Source of the DNA: Actinomycetota bacterium
Lineage (GTDB): Bacteria > Actinomycetota > Acidimicrobiia > Acidimicrobiales > RAAP-2
Direction: 5' to 3'
Assembly: GCA_009701115.1 (NCBI GenBank)
Contig: WLKR01000041.1
Span: forward strand, 1 to 8,114
DNA length: 8,114 nucleotides
The notes under the pieces were generated by a model that saw nothing but the letters and a program-made list of their open reading frames with translations, did no database searches and was not told the origin of the DNA. This document shows positions 1 through 5,383 of this stretch, in pieces (position 1 is the first letter of the stretch; every line of letters starts with the position of its first letter). The translations under genes and the position numbers were made by a program.

Positions 1-843
1 GCTACCGCTCAACGTGTCATCGGGCTTGACGCCCTCGCCACAGACAGCTTCGACGAGTGCTTCGGCCATCACCAAGCCATTCACGACGGCATAGGTGACC
101 TCGGGGTTCACCGCGACACCGACGTTGCTGAGCAACGTCCACGGTGTCGTCGTCCAGACCGCTAGGTGTGTCGCGCCAGGGAGATCGTGAGTGTCGGTGA
201 TTTCGAGCTGGACGTAGCAGCTCTCGTCGAATTCATCGGTGTAGACACCGGGCTGTCCGAGTTCGTGACTCGAAAGAGCCGTACCGCAACGCGGGCAGTA
301 GGGCACGACCTTGAGGTCCTCGTAGAGCAGTTCTTTGTTGAAGAGTTGCTGCAGCTGCCACCAGACAGATTCGACGTAACTGGTGTGATAGGTCCAGTAG
401 GCCGATTCCAGATCGACCCAGTAACCAATACGCTCGGTGAGCTTTTCAAACTCCCCGACGTAGGTATGAACGCTCTCGCGACAGAGGCGCGTGAACTCGG
501 CAATACCGACTTCTTCTTCAATGGCCTTCTTGCCAGAGATCCCGAGGCGCTTTTCGACTTCGACCTCTACCGGCAACCCGTGGGTGTCCCAGCCGGCACG
601 ACGCTGGACAAAGTGGCCCTGCATTGTTTGGTATCGGCAGAAAAAGTCCTTATAGATACGGGCCCAGACGTGGTGCAATCCCGGCTTGCCGTTGGCCGTT
701 GGGGGACCCTCGTAAAAGACCCAAGGGGCCGCCCCTTCGCGCTGCTGCATCGAGCGGGCGAAGACATCGTGCTCACGCCAACGGACGAGCTCGGCTTCTT
801 CGAGCGCGACGAAATCGATCTCAGCACTGATTGGACGGAACAC
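1..843 (-). CDS. ileS: Isoleucyl-tRNA synthetase, IleRS2 type (N-terminal 281 residues, cut by window edge)
   Basis: Cytoplasmic enzyme that charges tRNA-Ile with isoleucine. I translated the minus strand from a GTG at 843 and found no stop to the window edge, so only about a quarter of a protein of roughly 1,050 residues is present. Visible are the class I signature GPPTANG (46-52) followed by PGLHH (54-58), GWDTHGLPVE (84-93) typical of IleRS, a CPRCG zinc-knuckle motif (183-187), and the Thr-rich start of the CP1 editing domain, WTTTPWTLLSN (230-240). The KMSKS loop and anticodon domain lie outside. The HIGH signature reads G-x-H-H (Gly55, His57, His58) instead of H-x-G-H, as in a subset of eukaryote-like IleRS2 enzymes. 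The GTG is preferred because a purine-rich AAAGGGG lies 4 bases upstream and the N-terminus then aligns with the family; the frame stays open further upstream. It is divergent from the acetyltransferase gene. Confidence 0.96.
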   Translation of the reverse strand, partial: MFRPISAEIDFVALEEAELVRWREHDVFARSMQQREGAAPWVFYEGPPTANGKPGLHHVWARIYKDFFCRYQTMQGHFVQRRAGWDTHGLPVEVEVEKRLGISGKKAIEEEVGIAEFTRLCRESVHTYVGEFEKLTERIGYWVDLESAYWTYHTSYVESVWWQLQQLFNKELLYEDLKVVPYCPRCGTALSSHELGQPGVYTDEFDESCYVQLEITDTHDLPGATHLAVWTTTPWTLLSNVGVAVNPEVTYAVVNGLVMAEALVEAVCGEGVKPDDTLSGS

Positions 844-876
844 AAATCCCCTTTGTCTGCTCCTATCGTAGAAGAC

Positions 877-894
877 GACGGCGCTCTGGCCGTC
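877..894. repeat. Inverted repeat GACGGC-6-GCCGTC in the ileS/GNAT spacer
   Basis: The arms GACGGC (877-882) and GCCGTC (889-894) are perfect complements around a 6-base centre. It lies upstream of both candidate -10 hexamers, so it could be an operator for either gene or a short hairpin. In a GC-rich genome a 6-base arm can arise by chance. Confidence 0.3.
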
Positions 895-900
895 TCCTCC

Positions 901-912
901 TAGGGTGCCCTC
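901..912 (+). promoter_or_regulatory. Leaderless-type -10 (TAGGGT) for the GNAT gene
   Basis: TAGGGT (901-906) matches TAnnnT and is followed by GCCCTC (907-912) and then the GTG start. Six bases between the -10 hexamer and the start codon place the transcription start at the G of GTG, the usual layout of leaderless actinobacterial genes. TAGGG could also act as a weak ribosome site. The same 8 bases GTGCCCTC precede the peroxidase start. Confidence 0.4.
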
Positions 913-1389
913 GTGCAATTGACCATCGAGCGCGAAGCCCCCTCCTCCCCCGCTGTCCGTGCGCTGATCTACTGCGCCCTCGAGGAACTCGGTCGCCGTT
1001 ACGGGAGTAACGCGGATGACCACAGCCTTTCTTTTGATGAACTCGAACTGCCCACCGGGGCCTTCTTCGTGGCACGGCTCGATTCCCACCTTGCCGGAGG
1101 CGTGGCTCTCCGAAAGATTGGTGAGCCCAGCGAGCGAGCCGCGGAAGTCAAGCGACTCTGGGTGCGACCCGACCTCCGCCAAGCAGGAGTGGCACAGCGA
1201 TTGATGATTGCGCTGGAGGAGTTCGCCCCGACACTGGACGTGGCGTCGATTTACCTCGAGACTGGCGACAAGCAGCCCGAGGCCATCAAGTTCTATTCCC
1301 GCATTGGTTACGAACGCATCGCAGCCTTCCCCGATGGGGTCGACCACTACCCCGAAGGGCTCAAGTTCCTAAAGGTGTTGGCGAACTAG
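913..1389 (+). CDS. GNAT family N-acetyltransferase
   Basis: A 158-residue protein of the usual single-domain GNAT size. It would transfer an acetyl group from acetyl-CoA to an amine; the substrate cannot be read from sequence. Motif A is clear: VKRLWVRPDLRQAGVAQRL (79-97), with the pyrophosphate-binding R-Q-A-G-V-A (89-94) after beta-4. This is followed by the beta-5 segment IYLETG (113-118) and the motif B helix AIKFYSRIGY (124-133), whose FY...GY pattern is typical. The GTG start at 913 gives a conventional N-terminal beta strand and sits behind a leaderless-type promoter. The stop overlaps the stop of the convergent phosphatase by 4 bases. It is divergent from ileS, but nothing shows a link to translation. 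Confidence 0.9.
   Translation: MQLTIEREAPSSPAVRALIYCALEELGRRYGSNADDHSLSFDELELPTGAFFVARLDSHLAGGVALRKIGEPSERAAEVKRLWVRPDLRQAGVAQRLMIALEEFAPTLDVASIYLETGDKQPEAIKFYSRIGYERIAAFPDGVDHYPEGLKFLKVLAN
1386..1389. other. Shared CTAG: overlapping stop codons of two convergent genes
   Basis: The palindrome CTAG supplies TAG on the plus strand (1387-1389, acetyltransferase) and TAG on the minus strand (1388-1386, phosphatase). There is no room for a terminator between the genes, so each transcript must run antisense into the other. Confidence 0.95.
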
Positions 1390-2045
1390 TTCGCAAATCG
1401 TTCGTCGAGCCACTCCGGGGTGAGCTCTTCCAGAGAGTTCAACACGAGGTCGGCAATTTGAAAGGCCGGCATGCGCAGTTCATCGGCCACCGGCACTGCC
1501 ACGCACGTCATACGTCCGGCCTTCGCGGCCAGCACTCCCGCGGCCGAATCCTCAAACACGAGACAAGAGGTCGGCGCTGCGCCGAGCGCTTTCGCCGCGG
1601 TGAGAAAGACTCCGGGGTGGGGCTTACCGTAAGGCTCGATGTCGGCCGAGTGAATCGATTGAAAGAGATCCACGAGGTTGAAGTTCTCAAGACACCTCAT
1701 GATGAGCGGCATCGGAGTCGAGCTCGCGACCGCAATCGGTCCCCGCTCCGAGGCCAACTCGATAGCTCGCAGGGCCCCCGACATCATCACGCCCTCGGAC
1801 TCCACTAAATCTCCGACGGCCTGCAGAATCATCCCGACCACTTCGGGCCGCGAAGGTGATTCCCAAGGGTGTTGGGCAAACCAGTAGTCGACAACTTCAG
1901 AAACGAACATGCCCTTTGTAAGGCGCACTTCGCCGTGAGGAATCGGCACGCCGAGGTCACCAAGAATTTTGAGTTCGGCCTTGTGCCAGAGAATCTCTGA
2001 ATCGAGCAGGAGCCCATCCATGTCAAACAGGGTGGCGGTCAGCAT
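1386..2045 (-). CDS. HAD superfamily (subfamily IA) phosphatase, HxpB/beta-phosphoglucomutase-like
   Basis: A 219-residue cytoplasmic hydrolase, the normal size for this family. Motif I is FDMDGLLLDSE (7-17), with nucleophile Asp8 and acid/base Asp10. Motif II is the Ser in VASST (106-110), motif III the Lys in GKPHP (Lys141), and motif IV FEDSAAG (164-170), with Glu165 and Asp166 for magnesium. The cap segment, with WFAQHPW (55-61) and SRPEVV (65-70), resembles from memory the E. coli hexitol/2-deoxyglucose-6-phosphatase HxpB (YniC), so a small sugar or polyol phosphate is the likely substrate; a beta-phosphoglucomutase cannot be excluded. The ATG at 2045 has only a weak purine run (GAGAAAG) upstream. 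It lies 42 bases downstream of the peroxidase gene on the same strand, so the two are probably co-transcribed. Its stop shares CTAG with the convergent acetyltransferase. Confidence 0.9.
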   Translation of the reverse strand: MLTATLFDMDGLLLDSEILWHKAELKILGDLGVPIPHGEVRLTKGMFVSEVVDYWFAQHPWESPSRPEVVGMILQAVGDLVESEGVMMSGALRAIELASERGPIAVASSTPMPLIMRCLENFNLVDLFQSIHSADIEPYGKPHPGVFLTAAKALGAAPTSCLVFEDSAAGVLAAKAGRMTCVAVPVADELRMPAFQIADLVLNSLEELTPEWLDERFAN

Positions 2046-2087
2046 GGAACTACTTTCTCACAGCAACGAGGTGTGGCTAACGAATTG

Positions 2088-2567
2088 TTAGAGCGCGGCC
2101 TCAATAGCCGAGACCAGTGAGGCGTCTTCGGGGGCCACGAGTGGACCGAAACGTGTGATCGAACCGTCACGGCCAATCAAGAACTTCTCGAAGTTCCAGC
2201 GGATGTCACCGGTGTGCCCTTCGGCGTCAGTGGTTTCCGTCAAGATGCCGTAGAGCGGGTGACGACCTTCGCCGTTAACTTCGACCTTCTCGAGGAGCGG
2301 AAAGCTCACGCCGTAGGAAGTTGAGCAGAAAGTCTGAATCTCTTCGGCACTGCCGGGCTCTTGCTCACCAAACTGATTGCAGGGAACGCCGAGGACCGTG
2401 AAGCCCTGGTCGGCGTAGTGCTGCTGCATCTCTTCGAGGCCGGTGTACTGGGGAGTGAGGCCGCACTGAGAGGCGACGTTCACGACGAGAACAACCTTGC
2501 CGGAGTAGGCGTCAAGCTGGGCTGGTGTGCCGTCGAGGTTGTTGATGGTGGTATCGAAAATAGTCAT
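2088..2567 (-). CDS. gpx: Glutathione-peroxidase-family thiol peroxidase, 2-Cys (thioredoxin-type)
   Basis: A 159-residue peroxidase that reduces hydrogen peroxide or organic hydroperoxides. The peroxidatic Cys35 lies in NVASQCGLTPQY (30-41). The catalytic partners are visible as Gln69 in NQFGEQEPG (64-72) and Trp124-Asn125 in RWNFEKFL (123-130). There is Cys, not selenocysteine. A further Cys81 in FCSTSYGVSFP (80-90) sits where plant and insect thioredoxin-dependent members carry the resolving Cys, so this protein more likely uses thioredoxin than glutathione. Actinobacteria generally use mycothiol instead of glutathione, which agrees. I chose the ATG at 2567 because the protein then begins like the family (MTIFDTTINNLDG). 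A GTG at 2600 would add 11 residues without homologous character. No Shine-Dalgarno precedes 2567, but a leaderless-type hexamer does. It is divergent from the quinone reductase. Confidence 0.95.
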   Translation of the reverse strand: MTIFDTTINNLDGTPAQLDAYSGKVVLVVNVASQCGLTPQYTGLEEMQQHYADQGFTVLGVPCNQFGEQEPGSAEEIQTFCSTSYGVSFPLLEKVEVNGEGRHPLYGILTETTDAEGHTGDIRWNFEKFLIGRDGSITRFGPLVAPEDASLVSAIEAAL

Positions 2568-2579
2568 GAGGGCACGATA
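2568..2579 (-). promoter_or_regulatory. Leaderless-type -10 (TATCGT) for the peroxidase gene
   Basis: On the minus strand TATCGT (plus positions 2574-2579) is followed by GCCCTC (2568-2573) and then ATG. The hexamer fits TAnnnT, the 6-base spacing puts the transcription start on the A of ATG, and there is no Shine-Dalgarno, all as expected for a leaderless mRNA. I see no convincing -35 box. The layout and the spacer GCCCTC match those at the GNAT start. Confidence 0.45.
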
Positions 2580-2639
2580 GTGGCGAAGCCGACATGCCAC
2601 GCCTTCGACGGATGTGCCCTAGTTTGACGGGGAACGCCT

Positions 2640-2645
2640 AGGAGG
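2640..2645 (+). promoter_or_regulatory. Ribosome binding site AGGAGG for the quinone oxidoreductase
   Basis: A perfect AGGAGG lies 7 bases before the ATG at 2653, which fixes that start. GAGG (2642-2645) could pair with CCTC (2649-2652), but the loop would be only 3 bases, so real occlusion is doubtful. Confidence 0.8.
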
Positions 2646-2652
2646 GTGCCTC

Positions 2653-3600
2653 ATGCGAGCAGTGAAGATCAGCAACAACGAACTGGAGATTGTCTCGCAG
2701 GAAATACCCCAGCCCGGCCCCGATGATGTCGTAATCGAAGTACGGGCCGCTGGCTTGAACGCCGCCGACCTCTTGCAGCGACGCGGCTTCTACCCCGCTC
2801 CACCGGGATGGCCTAGCGACATTCCCGGCCTCGAGTGTGCCGGCGTGGTGCACGCCGTTGGCATCAACGTCACTTCTGTTTCCGTGGGTGATCGGGTGGC
2901 GGCCATTGTCGGTGGGGGCGGACAGGCCACCCACTGTGTCGTGCCGGCCGAACACCTCATCGCGGTCCCCTCGTCCATTACCGACACCGAAGCCGGTGGT
3001 TTCGCCGAAGCCTTCACGACCGCTTTTGATGCCCTTGTCCTGAACGCCCAGATCGCGTCTAACGAACGAGTACTCATCTCCGGCGCGGCCGGTGGCGTGG
3101 GTATCGCCGCTATCCAGATCGTGCGAGCATTCGGCGCAATCGCCGTTGCCGTCACTCGTGACGATCGTCACCACGATGCTCTCCGCGACCTCGGCGCCAG
3201 TGAGTGCCTCACCATTGACCAAGTGGGAACTATTGATGACGTCGACGTCATTCTCGAACTTGTTGGAGCGGCCCACCTGGCAGTTGCCCAGACCAAGTTG
3301 CGCCCCTTTGGGCGTGTCGTGGTCATTGGAGTTGGCAGCGGTGGACGCGTTGAAGTGGATCTTCTCGGGCTCATGTCGCGCCGGGCATCGGTGACCGGAT
3401 CCACGTTGCGAGCTCGGTCACGCGAAGAAAAGGCCTCTATCGCCCGCGAGGTGAACGAGCAATTGGTGCCCCTGTGGGCTAGCGGCGCACTGCGCGTGGT
3501 CGTCAGCGAAGCGCTGCCACTCGAGCAAGCAAGTGCGGCCTACGACCTCTTTGCGCAACCCGGCAAACTAGGAAAGATTGTGTTGGTCAACGAGGCCTAA
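2653..3600 (+). CDS. NAD(P)H:quinone oxidoreductase, PIG3-like, zinc-free MDR family
   Basis: A 315-residue medium-chain dehydrogenase/reductase of normal length, probably cytoplasmic, reducing quinones or related carbonyls with NAD(P)H. The N-terminal GroES-like half carries GLNAADLLQRRGFYP (34-48) and PGLECAGVV (58-66). The Rossmann half has LISGAAGGVGIAAIQ (141-155) as nucleotide-binding loop. The segment VTGSTLRARSREEKA (247-261) is highly typical of the PIG3 quinone oxidoreductase branch. The Cys and His ligands of zinc alcohol dehydrogenases are absent, which agrees with a quinone reductase. The start is set by AGGAGG. It is divergent from the peroxidase (85-base spacer) and followed after 21 bases by the DUF5522-like gene, so those two probably form an operon. 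The true substrate is unknown. Confidence 0.92.
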   Translation: MRAVKISNNELEIVSQEIPQPGPDDVVIEVRAAGLNAADLLQRRGFYPAPPGWPSDIPGLECAGVVHAVGINVTSVSVGDRVAAIVGGGGQATHCVVPAEHLIAVPSSITDTEAGGFAEAFTTAFDALVLNAQIASNERVLISGAAGGVGIAAIQIVRAFGAIAVAVTRDDRHHDALRDLGASECLTIDQVGTIDDVDVILELVGAAHLAVAQTKLRPFGRVVVIGVGSGGRVEVDLLGLMSRRASVTGSTLRARSREEKASIAREVNEQLVPLWASGALRVVVSEALPLEQASAAYDLFAQPGKLGKIVLVNEA

Positions 3601-3621
3601 CTCCACCGGTAGGTTGCAGCC

Positions 3622-3840
3622 GTGGCCAGCGCCTACCCAACTCCTCATCCTTCGCGCCTAAACCCCTCGCGCTTGGACTACGCCACCATCATGGCGGCCC
3701 ACGATGCGGCGATCACGGCCAACGAAGCCACCTACCGAGACCCCGCCACGGGGCTGCTCGTCCTCACGGTGCGCACCCACATGGACCGTGGCACATGCTG
3801 TGAGAGTGGCTGTCGCCACTGCCCGTTTCTCTGCGACTAG
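3622..3840 (+). CDS. Small Cys-rich DUF5522-like protein
   Basis: A 72-residue protein of unknown function. A central segment, TYRDPATGLLVLTVRTH (37-53), leads into a C-terminal Cys cluster, RGTCCESGCRHCPFLCD, with Cys at 59, 60, 64, 67 and 71. From memory this matches DUF5522, small proteins with a Y/T-CC-x-x-G-C-R-H-C-P-Y/F core, thought to be able to bind a metal; no function is established to my knowledge. There is no signal peptide or membrane segment. The GTG start at 3622 has GGTAGG (3608-3613) 8 bases upstream. It follows the quinone oxidoreductase by 21 bases on the same strand. Its stop overlaps the stop of the convergent exporter by the shared CTAG. The extra Cys71 two residues from the end is a possible additional ligand. 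Confidence 0.85.
   Translation: MASAYPTPHPSRLNPSRLDYATIMAAHDAAITANEATYRDPATGLLVLTVRTHMDRGTCCESGCRHCPFLCD
3837..3840. other. Second shared CTAG: overlapping convergent stops
   Basis: CTAG gives TAG at 3838-3840 on the plus strand (DUF5522-like gene) and TAG at 3839-3837 on the minus strand (exporter). It is the same arrangement as at 1386-1389, again with no space for an intergenic terminator. Confidence 0.95.
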
Positions 3841-5321
3841 TGGGCACCACTAGGAACTTCGGCGTGGCCGAGTTCGTGGCGTTCAATGTTGCAGAGCAGA
3901 TAGAAGGCCACGGCTGCGGCCAGAACGAAGATTGACCCCATACGGAACGCCATGTCGAAACCATGGACCGTGGCGGCCGCTTGTAGTTGTGACGTCAACT
4001 GGGTCATCGGCTTTGCCATCGCCACAGCGAGGAAATTGCCCGTCGCCGTGACGGCAACTGTGTTCTGAATGGCAGTACCGAACGAACCGCCGATTTGCGA
4101 CGATGTGTTCAAGAGGGCCGAGGCTGCACCGATGTCGTGGAAGGGCGTCGCGTGCAATGCCGTCGTGGACTGACTCACAAATACGCCACCTAGGCCGAGG
4201 CTCATCAACATCAGGCCAGGCAGGACGTGAGTCGCGTAGGAACTCGTCGCCGTGAGTGTCGATAGGTAGAGAAGGCCGAATGCCGCCATGATCAGGCCAA
4301 TAGTCGCCAGCGGTCGAGGTCCAATCTTGGGTAACAACTTGCTGGCGGAACCGGCCGAAACAATGACGCAGAGCGAGAAGGGCAAGAAGCAGAGACCCGA
4401 CTTCACGGCGGAGTAGCCGTGAATGTTCTGGAAGTAGAAGGTCATGAACAAGAACATTCCGAAGATTCCCATACCGGCGAGAATCGAGCTCAGGTAAGCA
4501 CCGCCACGGATGCGATTGAAAAGGCGTAGCGGCAGGAGTGGATGTGGTACCCGAGTTTCGAGGAAGAAGAACAGACCAATGAGAGCTGCACCGCTCAGCA
4601 TGAAGGTCAACGCGGAAGTGGAGGCCCAGCCCTTCGTGGAGGCTTCCGAAACGCCGTACACAATGGCCAACATTCCACCAGTAGCCGTGATCGCGCCAGG
4701 GACGTCGTAGCGAGTATCGCCCTTCGTAACGCGTGACTCACGAACGTTCTTACGGGTCAAGAAAATGGCGATGATGGCCATAGGAGTGTTCACCAAGAGA
4801 CACCAGCGCCAGTTGGCGTACTGCGTCAGGAGTCCGCCCATGATGAGTCCAATGGCCGCACCGACACCGGAAAGGGCACCGTAGACCGCGAAGGCCTTGG
4901 CGCGCTCTTTGGCGTCAGTGAAGGTGACGGAGAGCAACGACAGTGCAGCTGGAGCCAAGAGTGCTCCGAACATACCTTGCAGACCACGGGCCGCAAAGAG
5001 TGCCTGCTGATTCCACGCGAGACCACCCAATAGCGAGGCGAAGGCAAAGCCACCGAGGCCAATCATGAAGGCCTTCTTGCGACCCATGAAGTCCGAGATG
5101 CGGCCACCGAGTAGTAGAAAGCCACCGAAGGTCAAGGTGTAAGCCGTAATCGCCCACTGGCGATTGGCATCACTGATGTGCAACGCGAGCTGAGCGTGGG
5201 GCAGGGCAATATTCACGATTGACGAATCCAACACCACCATGAGCTGGGCCAGGGCAATGGTGACCAGGGCAAACCAGCGGCGAGGGTCGGGCATTTGAAT
5301 TGCGTTGTCAGTCATGAACAT
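3837..5321 (-). CDS. MFS transporter, DHA2 (EmrB/QacA, 14-TM) family
   Basis: A 494-residue inner-membrane protein expected to be a proton-coupled drug or cation exporter. The signature LDSSIVNIALP (31-41) in TM1, with Asp32, is the DHA2 motif D1. Motif A, GGRISDFMGRKK (72-83), lies between TM2 and TM3, and a motif C-like SGVGAAIGLIMGG (151-163) in TM5 has Gly-Leu in place of Gly-Pro. NWRWCLLVNTPMA (170-182) and KSGLCFLPF (307-315) are also typical. Hydrophobic stretches along the whole length fit 14 helices. The substrate is unknown. It is the last gene of the minus-strand run, 62 bases after ald. Two starts are possible: ATG 5321, or ATG 5315 two codons later, which has a GAG 7 bases upstream and may be the better one. 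An inverted repeat touches the 5321 codon, so regulation by a local repressor is possible. Confidence 0.93.
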   Translation of the reverse strand: MFMTDNAIQMPDPRRWFALVTIALAQLMVVLDSSIVNIALPHAQLALHISDANRQWAITAYTLTFGGFLLLGGRISDFMGRKKAFMIGLGGFAFASLLGGLAWNQQALFAARGLQGMFGALLAPAALSLLSVTFTDAKERAKAFAVYGALSGVGAAIGLIMGGLLTQYANWRWCLLVNTPMAIIAIFLTRKNVRESRVTKGDTRYDVPGAITATGGMLAIVYGVSEASTKGWASTSALTFMLSGAALIGLFFFLETRVPHPLLPLRLFNRIRGGAYLSSILAGMGIFGMFLFMTFYFQNIHGYSAVKSGLCFLPFSLCVIVSAGSASKLLPKIGPRPLATIGLIMAAFGLLYLSTLTATSSYATHVLPGLMLMSLGLGGVFVSQSTTALHATPFHDIGAASALLNTSSQIGGSFGTAIQNTVAVTATGNFLAVAMAKPMTQLTSQLQAAATVHGFDMAFRMGSIFVLAAAVAFYLLCNIERHELGHAEVPSGAH

Positions 5322-5334
5322 TCTCGATTCGAGA
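5322..5334. repeat. Perfect 6-1-6 inverted repeat at the exporter start codon
   Basis: TCTCGA-T-TCGAGA abuts the first possible ATG (5321) of the exporter on its upstream side. It could be an operator for a repressor of the pump, as is common for MFS drug exporters, or a hairpin over the ribosome site. No regulator gene is visible in the window, and 13 bases may be chance. Confidence 0.4.
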
Positions 5335-5383
5335 GAGGGGGGATACTGCCCACGCTAACCGTCAGTGAGTGTCGAGGATGCGA

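Larger units (their letters stand above)
844..912. promoter_or_regulatory. Divergent promoter region between ileS and the GNAT gene
   Basis: These 69 bases separate two divergent GTG starts, so both promoters must lie here or inside the neighbouring genes. For ileS, a TACGAT hexamer (plus-strand ATCGTA at 865-870) fits the actinobacterial TAnnnT -10 pattern and would give a leader of about 15-20 bases containing the AAAGGGG ribosome site. I see no clear TTGACA-like -35 box. No T-box antiterminator signature is visible, although many actinobacterial ileS genes carry a T-box leader. Confidence 0.4.

Noticed and set aside
151..163. Loss of the Gly-Pro in motif C of the exporter as a defect (residues 151-163 of the protein)
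   Set aside because: Gly-Leu at this place is, from memory, common in DHA2 transporters of actinobacteria, and the other signatures are intact.
148..165. Mobile element, CRISPR array or tRNA anywhere in the window
   Set aside because: No transposase motifs, no spaced direct repeats and no cloverleaf-like sequence were seen; the window is almost fully occupied by housekeeping genes.
166..903. 245-codon open frame on the plus strand
   Set aside because: It lies antisense to ileS, whose translation is unmistakable over the same bases; the protein has no recognisable motif and reflects codon bias of the real gene.
2568..2600. GTG at 2600 as an earlier start for the peroxidase
   Set aside because: It would add 11 residues (Arg-rich, unlike the family) ahead of a conventional N-terminus; the ATG at 2567 has a leaderless-type promoter directly upstream.
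2643..2655. AGGGTGCCTC before the quinone reductase start as a third member of the GTGCCCTC promoter motif
   Set aside because: It has one base fewer, its hexamer is GAGGGT and not TAnnnT, and a perfect AGGAGG explains the start. The likeness is probably chance.
2638..3276. 212-codon minus-strand open frame
   Set aside because: It is antisense to the quinone oxidoreductase, is Asp/Gly/His-rich without motifs, and lacks a credible start context.
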